From: Actinomycetospora sp. TBRC 11914
GTDB taxonomy: Bacteria; Actinomycetota; Actinomycetes; Mycobacteriales; Pseudonocardiaceae
Length of the DNA stretch: 64,000 nt
Direction of reading: 5' to 3'
NCBI RefSeq assembly: GCF_012933465.1
Contig: NZ_JABBND010000018.1
Location: forward strand, 62,001 to 126,000
Shown: positions 17,148 to 26,028 of the stretch, piece by piece
Position numbering within the stretch: position 1 is the stretch's first letter
Layout: each line of letters opens with the position of its first letter
Notes under the pieces: generated by a model
Seen by the model: the letters and a program-made list of their open reading frames with translations, nothing else
The model's database searches: none
What the model was told of the DNA's origin: nothing
Made by a program: the position numbers and the translations under genes

Positions 17148-18026
17148 GTGACCAGTCCCGGGAAGCACGAGGACACGGCAGACGACGACGGCACCGACGC
17201 TGTCGCGGACCTGACCATCGACCAGGTCGAGGACCTGCTCCGGCGCGGCACCCTCGAGGTGCAGGGGCGCATCACCGAGGCGTCCAACGCGACGCTGCTC
17301 TGCACGGTGGCCCTCGACGGCGTCGAGGGGCTCTGCGTCTACAAGCCGGTGCGCGGCGAGCGCCCGCTGTGGGACTTCCCGGACGGCACGCTGGCCGGCC
17401 GTGAGGTCGCGACCTACCTGATCAGCAAGGCGGCCGGCTTCGACGTCGTGCCGGCGACGGTGCTGCGCGACGGCCCTTTCGGGCCGGGCATGGTCCAGCG
17501 CTGGATCGAGCTCGACGAGGAGCGCGAGCTCGTCGACATCCTGGCGCCGAAGGACGTCGGCCCGCACTGGCGCACGGTGCTGCGCGCCCGCGGCGACGAC
17601 GGCGAGCCGGCGCTGCTCGTGCACGCGGACGACCCCGCGCTGCGGGCGATGGCCGCCCTCGACGTCGTCGCGAACAACGCCGACCGCAAGGGCGGGCACG
17701 TGCTGGCCGGCGCCGACGGCCGCGTCTACGGCGTCGACCACGGCATCTGCCTGCACCAGGAGACCAAGCTGCGCACCGTGCTCTGGGGCTGGGTGGGCGA
17801 GGCGCTCGACGAGCAGGTGACGTCGGGCCTGCAGCGGCTGCGCGCGGCGCTGTCGCCGGGGAACCGCGCCGGATCTCGTGGGCCTGCGCTCGCCGACGAG
17901 CTCGACGACCACGTGACCCGCTCCGAGGTCAAGGCGCTGCGCTCGCGGGTCGACCGCCTGCTGCACGCCGGGGAGCTGCCGGCGCCGACGGGCGGCTGGC
18001 CGCCGATCCCGTGGCCCGCCTTCTGA
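17148..18026 (+). CDS. SCO1664 family protein (PI3/4-kinase-like fold)
   Basis: A 292-residue protein of the Rv2133c/SCO1664 family. It shows kinase-like elements: LCVYKPVRGERPLWDFPDGTLAGREVA resembles a nucleotide-binding lysine loop, and ALDVVANNADRKGGHVL...VYGVDHGICLH resembles the catalytic N-x-D and D-x-G loops of phosphatidylinositol-kinase-like enzymes. True kinase activity is unproven. GAGAGGGG precedes the GTG at 17148. The next gene begins inside its 3' end (16-base overlap). Confidence 0.85.
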   Translation: MTSPGKHEDTADDDGTDAVADLTIDQVEDLLRRGTLEVQGRITEASNATLLCTVALDGVEGLCVYKPVRGERPLWDFPDGTLAGREVATYLISKAAGFDVVPATVLRDGPFGPGMVQRWIELDEERELVDILAPKDVGPHWRTVLRARGDDGEPALLVHADDPALRAMAALDVVANNADRKGGHVLAGADGRVYGVDHGICLHQETKLRTVLWGWVGEALDEQVTSGLQRLRAALSPGNRAGSRGPALADELDDHVTRSEVKALRSRVDRLLHAGELPAPTGGWPPIPWPAF

Positions 18027-19000
18027 GCGGGCGGTCGGGGGAGCGCGCGCCCGCGGACTTCCGTCACCGGCTCGACTCGCACCTGCTCGGCCCGCTCGGG
18101 GCCCTGCAGCTGTGGTGGTCGTTCCCGCGCGACGAGGTCGCGCGCCGCGACGCGCTCGGCGTCCCCATCACCCCGGGCGCGCCGTTGCCCGAGCCGGCGG
18201 CCGGGACCCTCGGGGTCACCTGGCTCGGGCACGCGTCGGCGCTGCTGTGGGTGGACGGGGTCACGGTGCTCGTCGACCCGGTGCTCTCGGCCGGCATCCC
18301 GGGCGCTGCGAAGCGGCTGACCCCACCGGGACGCGCCGTCGACGAGCTGCCCGCCCTCGACGCGGTGCTGCTGTCCCACGACCACTACGACCACCTCGAC
18401 GTGCGCACCCTCGCCCGGCTCCCGCGCGGCACCCGGGTGCTCGCGGGGCTGAACACGGGGCCGTTCCTGCGCGCCCGCGGGTTCACCGACGTCACCGAGC
18501 TCGACTGGTGGGAGTCGGTGACGCTGCCGGGACGCTCCGGCCCGGTGTCGGTCGAGTTCGTCCCGGCCCGGCACTGGTCGCGCCGGACGGCGACCGACAC
18601 CTGCCGTCGGCTCTGGGGCGGCTGGGTGCTGACGGCGGCCGACGGCCGGGCCGTGTACCACGCCGGCGACACCGCCACCGGGCCGTTCCTGCACCGCATC
18701 GCCGCCCGCCACCGGCGCCTCGAGATCGCGGCGCTGCCGGTCGGCGCCTACCGGCCCCGGTCGCTCCTGCGCAGCGTCCACATGGACCCGACGGAGGCCG
18801 TGCGCGCCGCCGAGACCCTCGGGGCGCGGCGGATGGTGCCGGTGCACTGGGGCACGTTCGTGCTGTCCGGCGAGCCGGTGCTCGAGCCGCTGGAGCAGAC
18901 CCGGCGGGAGTGGCGGCGCACCGGGCGCGACCGCGCCGACCTGTGGGATCTGCCGATCGGGGGCTCCCGGCTCCTCGGCCCCACCGATCCCTCGGACTGA
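18011..19000 (+). CDS. Metallo-beta-lactamase-fold hydrolase (UlaG/NAPE-PLD-like)
   Basis: A 329-residue protein with the MBL fold. Motifs are LGHASALLW, the zinc signature LSHDHYDHLD (HxHxDH), PARHWS, YHAGDTATGPF (bridging Asp) and MVPVHWGTF (last His ligand). It resembles the NAPE-PLD/UlaG branch that cleaves phosphodiester or lactone bonds; the substrate is unknown. The GTG at 18011 overlaps the upstream gene by 16 bases, implying coupling. Confidence 0.86.
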   Translation: MARLLSGRSGERAPADFRHRLDSHLLGPLGALQLWWSFPRDEVARRDALGVPITPGAPLPEPAAGTLGVTWLGHASALLWVDGVTVLVDPVLSAGIPGAAKRLTPPGRAVDELPALDAVLLSHDHYDHLDVRTLARLPRGTRVLAGLNTGPFLRARGFTDVTELDWWESVTLPGRSGPVSVEFVPARHWSRRTATDTCRRLWGGWVLTAADGRAVYHAGDTATGPFLHRIAARHRRLEIAALPVGAYRPRSLLRSVHMDPTEAVRAAETLGARRMVPVHWGTFVLSGEPVLEPLEQTRREWRRTGRDRADLWDLPIGGSRLLGPTDPSD

Positions 19001-19024
19001 TCCCCTGACGTAGCCTTCCGTCAA

Positions 19025-20281
19025 GTGGTGCGGCTGCTCGTGTGGGGAACCGCGGTCGTCGCGTACGTGCTGGCCGTGGTGGGGCGCTCGGCCCTCGCGG
19101 CCACGGGCGTGACGGCCGCCCAGCGCTTCGACGTCTCGGCGGCGACGCTCTCGTTGCTCGCCGTCCTCTCCCTCGCCGTCTACGCGGCGCTCCAGATCCC
19201 CGCGGGCGTGCTCGTCGACCGCTTCGGCGCGCGGCGGCTCATCGCCGGCGGAGCGGTGCTGGTCGCGGTCGGCCAGGCCGTGCTCGCGCTGGCGCCCACG
19301 TTCCCGCTCGCCGTGTGCGGCCGCGTCCTCGCCGGCGCCGGGGACGCGGTGACGTTCGTCAGCATCCTGCGCCTGGTCCCGACGTGGTTCGCCCCCCGAC
19401 GGGTGCCGCTGGTCAACCAGCTCTCCGGGATCCTCGGCCAGCTCGGGCAGGCGGTCTCGGCGATCCCGCTCGCGGCGCTCGTGGTCTCCGACGGCTGGAC
19501 CGCCGCCTACCTCTCCGCGGCCGGCGTCACCGGGCTGGTCGCGGCGACGGCGGCCCTGGTCCTGCGCGACGGACCGCGGGCGGTGCCGCCCGCCCCGGAC
19601 GAGGGCTCGGCCGGGCTCGGCGACGTCGTGCGCTCGCCCGGGGCGCGGCTCGGGTTCTGGTGCCACCTCGCGTCGCCGTTCGGGGGCAACGTGTTCGGCC
19701 TGCTGTGGGGCTTCCCGTTCCTCGCGGCGGCCGAGCACGTCCCCGGCGGGGTGGCCCGGGTGCTGACCAGCGGCGTCGTCGTCGTGAACGTCGTCATCGG
19801 GCCGGTCTTCGGGCTGCTCTCCGGACGGTTCCCGCACCGCCGCGTCGCGCTGATCGCCGGGTCGGTGACGGCGCAGGTCGTGGCGTGGGTGGTCGTGCTG
19901 TCCTGGCCGGGCGACGTGCCGTGGGCGGTCCTCGTGGCGCTGGTGGTGGTGCTTGGCAGCGGGGGTTCGGCGTCGTTGGTCGCCTTCGACGTGGCCCGCT
20001 CGGCGGTGGCCCCGTCGCAGGTTGGGCGGGCGTCGGGGGTGGTGAACGTCGGCGGGTTCACCTCGTCGCTGCTGGTGGTGGCCCTCGTCGGGATCCTGCT
20101 CGACGCGCAGGGCGCGGGTGCCCCGGCGGACTGGACGACGACGGCATTCCGGGTCGCGATGGCGGTGCACGTGCCGGTGGCGCTCGTGGGGCTGGCGGGG
20201 ATGTGGTTCGCGGCGCGGCGGGTGCGTGCCGCGGGCGGTTCGGCGGTCGGGGCCGAGCTCCTGGCGGCCCGTTCGAGCTGA
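19025..20281 (+). CDS. MFS transporter
   Basis: A 418-residue major facilitator with about twelve hydrophobic helices and the loop 2-3 motif LVDRFGARRL (the G-x-x-x-D-R-x-G-x-R-R signature). The second half begins near LGFWCHLASPFGGN. No substrate signature is recognised. TAGCCT (19011-19016) lies eight bases before the GTG at 19025, and no ribosome site is seen. A second GTG at 19028 is also possible. The gene ends at a convergent junction marked by three strong hairpins. Confidence 0.9.
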   Translation: MVRLLVWGTAVVAYVLAVVGRSALAATGVTAAQRFDVSAATLSLLAVLSLAVYAALQIPAGVLVDRFGARRLIAGGAVLVAVGQAVLALAPTFPLAVCGRVLAGAGDAVTFVSILRLVPTWFAPRRVPLVNQLSGILGQLGQAVSAIPLAALVVSDGWTAAYLSAAGVTGLVAATAALVLRDGPRAVPPAPDEGSAGLGDVVRSPGARLGFWCHLASPFGGNVFGLLWGFPFLAAAEHVPGGVARVLTSGVVVVNVVIGPVFGLLSGRFPHRRVALIAGSVTAQVVAWVVVLSWPGDVPWAVLVALVVVLGSGGSASLVAFDVARSAVAPSQVGRASGVVNVGGFTSSLLVVALVGILLDAQGAGAPADWTTTAFRVAMAVHVPVALVGLAGMWFAARRVRAAGGSAVGAELLAARSS

Positions 20282-20303
20282 AACGGGCGGACACCGTCGC
20301 CGA

Positions 20304-20390
20304 ACGACCGGGTCGCGGCGACCCGGTCGTCTCGAGGCGGATCCGGGTGGTCGGTACCCGGATCCGCCCGGGAGGGCGACGAGGTCGCCC
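20304..20390. terminator. Three consecutive perfect hairpins between convergent genes
   Basis: Hairpin 1: arms 20304-20315 and 20319-20330, 12 bp, loop 3. Hairpin 2: arms 20336-20348 and 20356-20368, 13 bp, loop 7. Hairpin 3: arms 20374-20380 and 20384-20390, 7 bp, loop 3. All arms are perfect. There is no U-tract. They separate a plus-strand transporter from a minus-strand sortase operon, so a bidirectional terminator is the simplest reading. Confidence 0.75.
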
Positions 20391-20396
20391 GGCGAC

Positions 20397-20864
20397 TCAG
20401 CGCCGGGCGGCCGAGCGCCCGCGGCGCGCCACGCCCAGGCCGGCGAGGGCCGCGAAGCCCGCGAGGAGCCCGCCGCCGACCCACCACCAGGGGTGGCCCG
20501 CGGTGCTGCCGTCGCCGGTCTCGGCGCCGCCCTGCGGCACCACCGCGACCTGATCGGACGACGAGCCCGCGGCGTTGCTCGAGGTGTCGGACGAATCCGA
20601 GGAATTCGAGCTGCTCGTGTCGTCGGACCCCTGGCTGCTCCCGATCGTCCCGCTGCCGCCGTGCACCTCGCAGGCCACGCCGTCGTGGTCCTCGTCGAGG
20701 GCGGGGCGGTAGCCGGGCTCGCCGCGGTGGATGTTCGACGCGCCGGCGGCCTCGGCCGCGGTGCAGTTCGGGTAGTAGGTGGCGGCGGTGGCGGTGCCCG
20801 CCACGGCGACCGGGGCGAGCAGGACGGCCGCGGTGAGGGTGACGGCGGTCGCGGTGCGCTTCAT
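20397..20864 (-). CDS. Excalibur calcium-binding protein with sortase sorting tail
   Basis: A 155-residue exported protein. Residues 1-27 form a signal peptide (MKRT, hydrophobic core, ATA-AT cleavage). Residues about 28-68 are an excalibur domain: Cys34 and Cys65, and the calcium loop DEDHDGVACE at 57-66. Residues 69-104 are a Ser/Gly-rich spacer. QVAVVPQGGAETGDGSTAG (105-123), a hydrophobic stretch and a basic end follow, which is the layout of a sortase signal. GGAGGAG precedes the ATG. It is the last gene of the sortase operon, and its tail is identical to that of the other substrate. Confidence 0.87.
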   Translation of the reverse strand: MKRTATAVTLTAAVLLAPVAVAGTATAATYYPNCTAAEAAGASNIHRGEPGYRPALDEDHDGVACEVHGGSGTIGSSQGSDDTSSSNSSDSSDTSSNAAGSSSDQVAVVPQGGAETGDGSTAGHPWWWVGGGLLAGFAALAGLGVARRGRSAARR

Positions 20865-20895
20865 GGGTGGGTCTCCTCCGGTGGTGGACGGGCGA

Positions 20896-21579
20896 TCAGG
20901 GACGGGTCGGCGACCAGCCGTCGTACGTCGCGAAGACGATGACGTTGTCCTGGTAGCGGTGGGCGCTGCGGTCGAGCGCGCCGCCGCAGGTGATGAGCCG
21001 GAGCTCGGCGTCGGGCGTGTTGCCGTAGACGGCCGTCGTCGGGAAGGCGTCCTTGTCGGCCTGGACCACCTGCGAGACGGTGAAGAACGCGGTCCGGCCG
21101 TCGCGCCGGGACACCGCGACCCGGTCCCCGGCCCCGACGTCGTCGAGGTCGGCGAAGACGCCCTCCTGCCCGTCGCCGTTGATGTGCCCGACGACGACCG
21201 CCGGGCCGAGCGCGCCCGGCGTGGGCCCGAGGCGGTACCAGCCCGCCTGCTGCGGCGTGTGCACCGACGGCACCGCGATGCGCCGCTCGTCGTCCAGCCC
21301 GACGGGCAGCAGGGTCGAGCACGCGTCGATCGAGCCGACGGTCAGCGCGACCGGGTCGGACGCGGGCAGGGGAGTGCGGTCGGGGTACTGCGGGGTCGCC
21401 ACCGGCGCGCAGTGCGGCGTGGCCGGTGGCCGCACGACGACGACGGCGAGACCCAGCAGCACGGCGGCGACCAGCGCGAGCACGATCGTCGCCCGCGGCG
21501 GCGGGGTCGCCACGACGGCGTCGACGGTCCGGAGCAGCCGCTCGGTCGGCCGGGGCGGGGTCTCCTGCAGGAGGGTCAC
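20896..21579 (-). CDS. Class F sortase
   Basis: A 227-residue membrane-anchored transpeptidase that joins secreted proteins to the cell wall. One membrane helix lies at about residues 32-50, followed by an extracellular sortase domain. Catalytic residues are His132 (VVVGHIN), Cys198 (LITCGG) and Arg208 (HRYQDNVIV). GWYRLGPTPGALGP is characteristic of the actinobacterial class F group. The GTG at 21579 is the start. The gene is flanked on both sides by substrates with the same tail, so it is very probably a dedicated enzyme for these two proteins. Confidence 0.9.
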   Translation of the reverse strand: MTLLQETPPRPTERLLRTVDAVVATPPPRATIVLALVAAVLLGLAVVVVRPPATPHCAPVATPQYPDRTPLPASDPVALTVGSIDACSTLLPVGLDDERRIAVPSVHTPQQAGWYRLGPTPGALGPAVVVGHINGDGQEGVFADLDDVGAGDRVAVSRRDGRTAFFTVSQVVQADKDAFPTTAVYGNTPDAELRLITCGGALDRSAHRYQDNVIVFATYDGWSPTRP

Positions 21580-21661
21580 GACGGTCCCTGGGTGGTCGGA
21601 GGGACACCGGCCGGGTGCCGCCCGTGGTCCTCACGGGGCGGCACCCGGCAGCGGTGCGGGA

Positions 21662-22384
21662 TCAGGGACGCGAGGTCGCCCGGCGGACCCAGACGGCGAG
21701 GCCGCCCAGCAGCGCCAGCACCGCGCCGCCCGCGAGCGCCGTCCCGGTCACGGTCCCGGCGGTGCTGCCGTCGCCGGTCTCCGCGCCGCCCTGCGGCACC
21801 ACCGCGACCTGCGACGACGCGTCGACCTCGTCCACCTGGCCGTCGCCGTCGTCGTCGACGCCGTCGGCCTTCTCCGGCTGCCCGTCGCCGTCCTCGTCCG
21901 TGTAGCCGCTCCCGGGCTCCAGCGCCGCCGAGCAGTCGTCCGCCGCCTGCGGCAGCGCGGCCCGACCGGCGGCGAACTGCCGGTTCCCGGGACGCGTGGC
22001 CGACCCCGAGGGCGCGGATCCGGTGGTGGTCGTCGTCCCCGTCGTCGGCTGCGGCGAGGTGGTGCCGCCCGGCCGGCCGTGCCCGGACTGGCCGTCGTGG
22101 CTCCCGGACGGGTCGTGCTGGCCGGAGTCGCCGTGCTGCCCGTTCTGCCCGTGCTGACCGGACTGCCCGTGCTGACCGGACTGCCCGTGGTGCCCGGACT
22201 GGTCGTCGCTGCCCGTCGTGTCGACCGGGTCGGCGTGCGACCCGCCGTCGGGATCCGTCGCGCAGGACCCGTCCGCCGTCACGAGCCCCGTCGGGACCTC
22301 CTCCACCAGGCTCGCCGCCGACGCGCTGCCCGGCACCACCACCAACGCCACCGCCACACCCGCGGCCGCCAGAGTCCTCTTCAT
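21662..22384 (-). CDS. Sortase substrate with His/Gly repeats and calcium-loop motifs
   Basis: A 240-residue exported protein. The signal peptide is residues 1-23 (ASA-AS). Residues about 58-103 are hexapeptide-like repeats (GQSGQH and variants) rich in His, Gly, Gln and Ser. A Thr/Ser-rich spacer follows. Two calcium-type loops DEDGDG (163-168) and DDDGDG (177-182) are separated by 14 residues. The tail QVAVVPQGGAETGDGSTAG (192-210), a membrane stretch (about 213-232) and RR form a sorting signal. It is the first gene of the operon; ATG is preceded by GGGGGGAA. A surface, calcium-binding and possibly metal-binding protein is inferred. Confidence 0.83.
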   Translation of the reverse strand: MKRTLAAAGVAVALVVVPGSASAASLVEEVPTGLVTADGSCATDPDGGSHADPVDTTGSDDQSGHHGQSGQHGQSGQHGQNGQHGDSGQHDPSGSHDGQSGHGRPGGTTSPQPTTGTTTTTGSAPSGSATRPGNRQFAAGRAALPQAADDCSAALEPGSGYTDEDGDGQPEKADGVDDDGDGQVDEVDASSQVAVVPQGGAETGDGSTAGTVTGTALAGGAVLALLGGLAVWVRRATSRP

Positions 22385-22408
22385 CCGTTCCCCCCGGAAC
22401 TCGTCCTG

Positions 22409-22427
22409 CCCGGCCCGTACGGCCGGG
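22409..22427. promoter_or_regulatory. Inverted repeat upstream of the sortase operon
   Basis: Perfect 7-bp arms CCCGGCC/GGCCGGG around CGTAC, 25 bases upstream of the first substrate start. On the minus strand a TTGACT lies just upstream (22439-22434). The pair may mark an operator or the promoter, but no -10 is convincing. Confidence 0.4.
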
Positions 22428-22580
22428 TAGGGGAGTCAACTCGTGTGGGTGTCGAGGGTCGGAGATCTTCGGGGTCGGCACGCCGCACACGTCCGGGTGG
22501 TCCGTCCGGGCGAGAGCCGGGGACCGCTGGTCCCACGATCGGGGCGGCACGACCGAGGATGCCGTCGTAGCGTGGCGGAG

Positions 22581-24038
22581 GTGAGCTCTCCTCGTTCCAC
22601 CCCGGCAGCCGCCCACACCGCAGGCACCCCGGCCCCGCCGGAGGGCCTCCCCACGACACTCGGTGAGCTCCGCGCGAGCGACCACCCCGCGAGGACCGCG
22701 CGCGGCGTCCGCGACGAGCTGCGCGACAACCTGCTGGCCACGCTGCGGGCCGGCGAGAACCCCTGGCCCGGCATCGTCGGGTTCGAGCGCACCGTGCTCC
22801 CGCAGTTCGAGCGGGCGATCCTCGCCGGCCACGACGTCGTCCTGCTCGGCGAGCGGGGTCAGGGCAAGACCCGCCTGCTGCGCAGCCTCGTCGCGCTGCT
22901 CGACGAGTGGACCCCGGTGATCGCGGGCTCCGAGCTCGGCGAGCACCCCGAGCAGCCGATCATCCCCGCGAGCATCCGCCGCGCCGCCGTCGAGGGGGAT
23001 TCCCTCCCGGTCGCCTGGCGGCACCGCTCCGAGCGCTACGCCGAGAAGCTCGCGACGCCGGACACGTCGGTCGCGGACCTCATCGGCGACGTCGACCCCG
23101 TCAAGGTCGCCGAGGGCCGCAGCCTCGGTGACCCGGAGACGATCCACTACGGGCTCGTCCCGCGGGCGCACCGCGGCATCGTCACCGTCAACGAGCTGCC
23201 CGACCTCGCCGAGCGGATCCAGGTCGCGCTGCTGAACGTGATGGAGGAGCGGGACATCCAGGTCCGCGGCTACACGCTGCGCCTCCCGCTCGACATCCTC
23301 CTGGTCGCGAGCGCGAACCCGGAGGACTACACCAACCGCGGGCGGATCATCACCCCGCTCAAGGACCGGTTCGGCGCCGAGGTGCGCACCCACTACCCGC
23401 TGGAGGTCGCCGGCGAGGTCGCGCTGGTCCGCCAGGAGGCGCACACCGTGGCCGAGGTGCCCGACCACCTCGTCGAGGTCATCGCCCGGTTCACCCGCAA
23501 TCTGCGGGGCGCCTCGGCGATCGACCAGCGCTCCGGTGTCTCCGCGCGCTTCTCCGTGGCCGCCGCCGAGACGGTGGCCGCCGCGGCGCTGCGCCGGGCC
23601 GCCGTCACCGGCGAGGACGCGCCGGTCGCCCGGCCGGTCGACCTCGAGGCGGTGCCGCCGGTGCTGCGCGGCAAGCTCGAGTTCGAGTCCGGCGAGGAGG
23701 GGCGCGAGGAGGAGCTGCTGACCCACCTGCTGCGCCGCGCGATCGCCGAGACCGCCCGCAAGCGGCTCGCCGGGGTCGACCTCGGCCCGCTCGCGGACGC
23801 CGTCGCCGAGGGGCGCCGGGTGGTGACGGGCGAGCGCGTGCCGGCCCGCGAGGTCGTCGCGACGCTGCCCCCGGTCCCGGTGGTTCGTGCGGTCGCCGAG
23901 CGGCTCGGCGCGGGCGACACCGAGGCGCCCGGCCCGCTGGCCAGCGCCGTCGAGCTGGCGCTCGAGCACCTCTACCTGACGCGCAAGCTCGCGAAGGACG
24001 ACGACGAGGATGCCGGGACGGTGGCCTATGGCGGCTGA
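22581..24038 (+). CDS. MoxR/ChlI-type AAA ATPase (Rv0958-like)
   Basis: A 485-residue ATPase of the magnesium-chelatase/MoxR clade. The nucleotide site is VVLLGERGQGKTRLL (Walker A). RGIVTVNELPDLAERIQVALLNVMEERD includes the Walker B and sensor region, and VASANPEDYTNRGRIITPLKDRFG is the sensor 1/arginine part. The C-terminal half is a helical lid. It starts at the GTG at 22581, seven bases after TAGCGT. It overlaps the VWA gene, and the pair resembles Rv0958-Rv0959. Such pairs are thought to act as chaperones that insert or activate a partner; the client is unknown. Confidence 0.87.
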   Translation: MSSPRSTPAAAHTAGTPAPPEGLPTTLGELRASDHPARTARGVRDELRDNLLATLRAGENPWPGIVGFERTVLPQFERAILAGHDVVLLGERGQGKTRLLRSLVALLDEWTPVIAGSELGEHPEQPIIPASIRRAAVEGDSLPVAWRHRSERYAEKLATPDTSVADLIGDVDPVKVAEGRSLGDPETIHYGLVPRAHRGIVTVNELPDLAERIQVALLNVMEERDIQVRGYTLRLPLDILLVASANPEDYTNRGRIITPLKDRFGAEVRTHYPLEVAGEVALVRQEAHTVAEVPDHLVEVIARFTRNLRGASAIDQRSGVSARFSVAAAETVAAAALRRAAVTGEDAPVARPVDLEAVPPVLRGKLEFESGEEGREEELLTHLLRRAIAETARKRLAGVDLGPLADAVAEGRRVVTGERVPAREVVATLPPVPVVRAVAERLGAGDTEAPGPLASAVELALEHLYLTRKLAKDDDEDAGTVAYGG

Positions 24039-26028
24039 CGAGGGTGGGATCGGGGACGCTGGTGGCGCGCGCGGCCCCGTCGGCCCCCGCTCCGGGCGGT
24101 ACACCTACGGCCGGTTCTACGACGGGCCGGACCCGCTCGCGCCGCCGTTCGACGTCCGCGAGGCGATGGACGCCCTCGGGCGCGACGTCATGGAGGGCAC
24201 CAGCCCGCGGCAGGCGATGCGCGAGCTGATGCGCCGCGGGCTGCGCGACCAGCAGGGTCTCGACGACCTGCAGCGTCGCCTGCACGAGCAGCGGCGCCGG
24301 CTGCAGCGCGAGAACCGGATCGACGGGACGCTGCAGGAGATCCGGGAGCTGCTCGACCAGGCCCTCGAGGCCGAGCGGAACTCGCTGCAGGCCGAGGACT
24401 CCGACGACGCCCGCTTCCGGGAGATGAGCCTCGACGCGCTGCCGGACTCGACGGCGGGCGCGGTCAACGAGCTGGCGAACTACGACTGGCGCAACGCCGA
24501 CGCGCGCCAGGCCTACCAGCAAATCCAGGACCTCATGGGCCGGGAGGCGCTCGACCAGCGCTTCCAGGGCATGAAGGAGGCGATGGAGAACGCGACGCCC
24601 GAGGACGTCGAGCGGGTCCGCGAGATGCTCTCCGACCTCAACGACCTCCTCGACGCCCACGGTCGCGGCGAGGACACCACCGAGCAGTTCTCGCAGTTCA
24701 TGGAGAAGCACGGCGACTACTTCCCGGAGAACCCGGGCAACGTCGAGGAACTGATCGACATCCTCGCGCAACGGTCCGCGGCCGCTCAGCGGATGATGAA
24801 CTCGCTCTCGGCCGAGCAGCGCGCCGAGCTCGAGGGCCTCATGCAGTCCGCGTTCGGGGACCCGCGCCTGGCCGAGCAGCTCGCCCGCCTGGACTCCCAG
24901 CTGCAGGCCATGCGGCCGGGGGAGGACTGGGACGGCGAGGGCCGCTTCCGCGGCGAGAACCCGATGGGCATGGGCGAGGCGACGCGGGCCATGGAACAGC
25001 TCGCCCAGCTCGACTCGCTCTCCGAGCAGCTCTCCCAGAGCTATCCCGGCGCGCGCATGGAGGACATCGACTTCGAGGCCCTCGAGGCGTCGCTCGGCCG
25101 GCAGGCGCGCGTCGACGCGCAGCGGCTCGCGGAGCTCGAGCGCGAGCTCGAGAACCAGGGCGTGTTCGAGCGTGGGCCCGACGGGTCGCTGATGCTCTCG
25201 CCGAAGGCGCTGCGCCAGCTCGGGCAGTCCGCGCTGCGCGACGTCGTCGGATCGTTGTCGACCCGCCGGGGCGAGCGCGAGACCCAGCGGGCCGGCGCGG
25301 CGGGGGAGGCGAGCGGCGCGACACGGCCGTGGGCGTTCGGGGACACCGAGCGCTGGGACGTGTCCCGGACGCTGCTCAACGCCGAGATGCGGCACGCGTC
25401 GGGGGACGAGCGGACCCTCGACGTCACCGACGTGGAGATCGTCGAGACCGAGCAGCGCACCCGCGCGGCGGTGGCGCTATGTGTGGACACGTCGTGGTCG
25501 ATGGTCGCCGACGGCCGGTGGGTGCCGATGAAGCGCACGGCGCTGGCGCTGCACCACCTCGTCTCGACCCGCTTCCGCGGCGACGCGCTGCAGATCATCA
25601 CCTTCGGGCGGCACGCGAAGACGGTGGAGCTCGGGGAGCTCACCGGGCTCGAGGGCGCCTGGGAGCAGGGCACCAACCTGCACCACGCCCTGCTGCTCGC
25701 CGGCCGGCACCTCCGGAAGAACTCCGACGCCGCGCCCGTGGTGCTCGTCGTCACCGACGGGGAGCCGACCGCGCACCTCGAGCCGGACGGGCACGCCGTC
25801 TTCGACTACCCGCCGAGCCCGGAGACCCTCCGGGCGACGCTGAACGAGGTCGACGCGATCGCCCGGCTCAAGGCGGCGCTGACGGTGTTCATGCTCGGGG
25901 AGGACCCGCGGCTCGAGGAGTTCGTCGACCTGGTCGCCCGTCGCAGCGGCGGCCGGGTGGTGGCGCCGGACCTCGACGGGCTGGGGGCCGCGGTGGTGAG
26001 CGACTACCTCTCCAGCCGACGGCGCTGA
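24028..26028 (+). CDS. VWA-domain protein partnered with the MoxR ATPase (Rv0959-like)
   Basis: A 666-residue protein. Residues about 1-410 are almost wholly helical and charged, with coiled-coil stretches such as LQRRLHEQRRRLQREN and AELERELENQG. Residues about 470-660 are a von Willebrand A domain with an intact MIDAS: DTSWSM, a Thr in GTNLHH, and VTDGEPT. ATG at 24028 overlaps the ATPase stop by 11 bases (ATG at 24010 is the alternative). The MIDAS metal presumably binds a client protein while the ATPase drives release. No signal peptide. Confidence 0.85.
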   Translation: MAADEGGIGDAGGARGPVGPRSGRYTYGRFYDGPDPLAPPFDVREAMDALGRDVMEGTSPRQAMRELMRRGLRDQQGLDDLQRRLHEQRRRLQRENRIDGTLQEIRELLDQALEAERNSLQAEDSDDARFREMSLDALPDSTAGAVNELANYDWRNADARQAYQQIQDLMGREALDQRFQGMKEAMENATPEDVERVREMLSDLNDLLDAHGRGEDTTEQFSQFMEKHGDYFPENPGNVEELIDILAQRSAAAQRMMNSLSAEQRAELEGLMQSAFGDPRLAEQLARLDSQLQAMRPGEDWDGEGRFRGENPMGMGEATRAMEQLAQLDSLSEQLSQSYPGARMEDIDFEALEASLGRQARVDAQRLAELERELENQGVFERGPDGSLMLSPKALRQLGQSALRDVVGSLSTRRGERETQRAGAAGEASGATRPWAFGDTERWDVSRTLLNAEMRHASGDERTLDVTDVEIVETEQRTRAAVALCVDTSWSMVADGRWVPMKRTALALHHLVSTRFRGDALQIITFGRHAKTVELGELTGLEGAWEQGTNLHHALLLAGRHLRKNSDAAPVVLVVTDGEPTAHLEPDGHAVFDYPPSPETLRATLNEVDAIARLKAALTVFMLGEDPRLEEFVDLVARRSGGRVVAPDLDGLGAAVVSDYLSSRRR

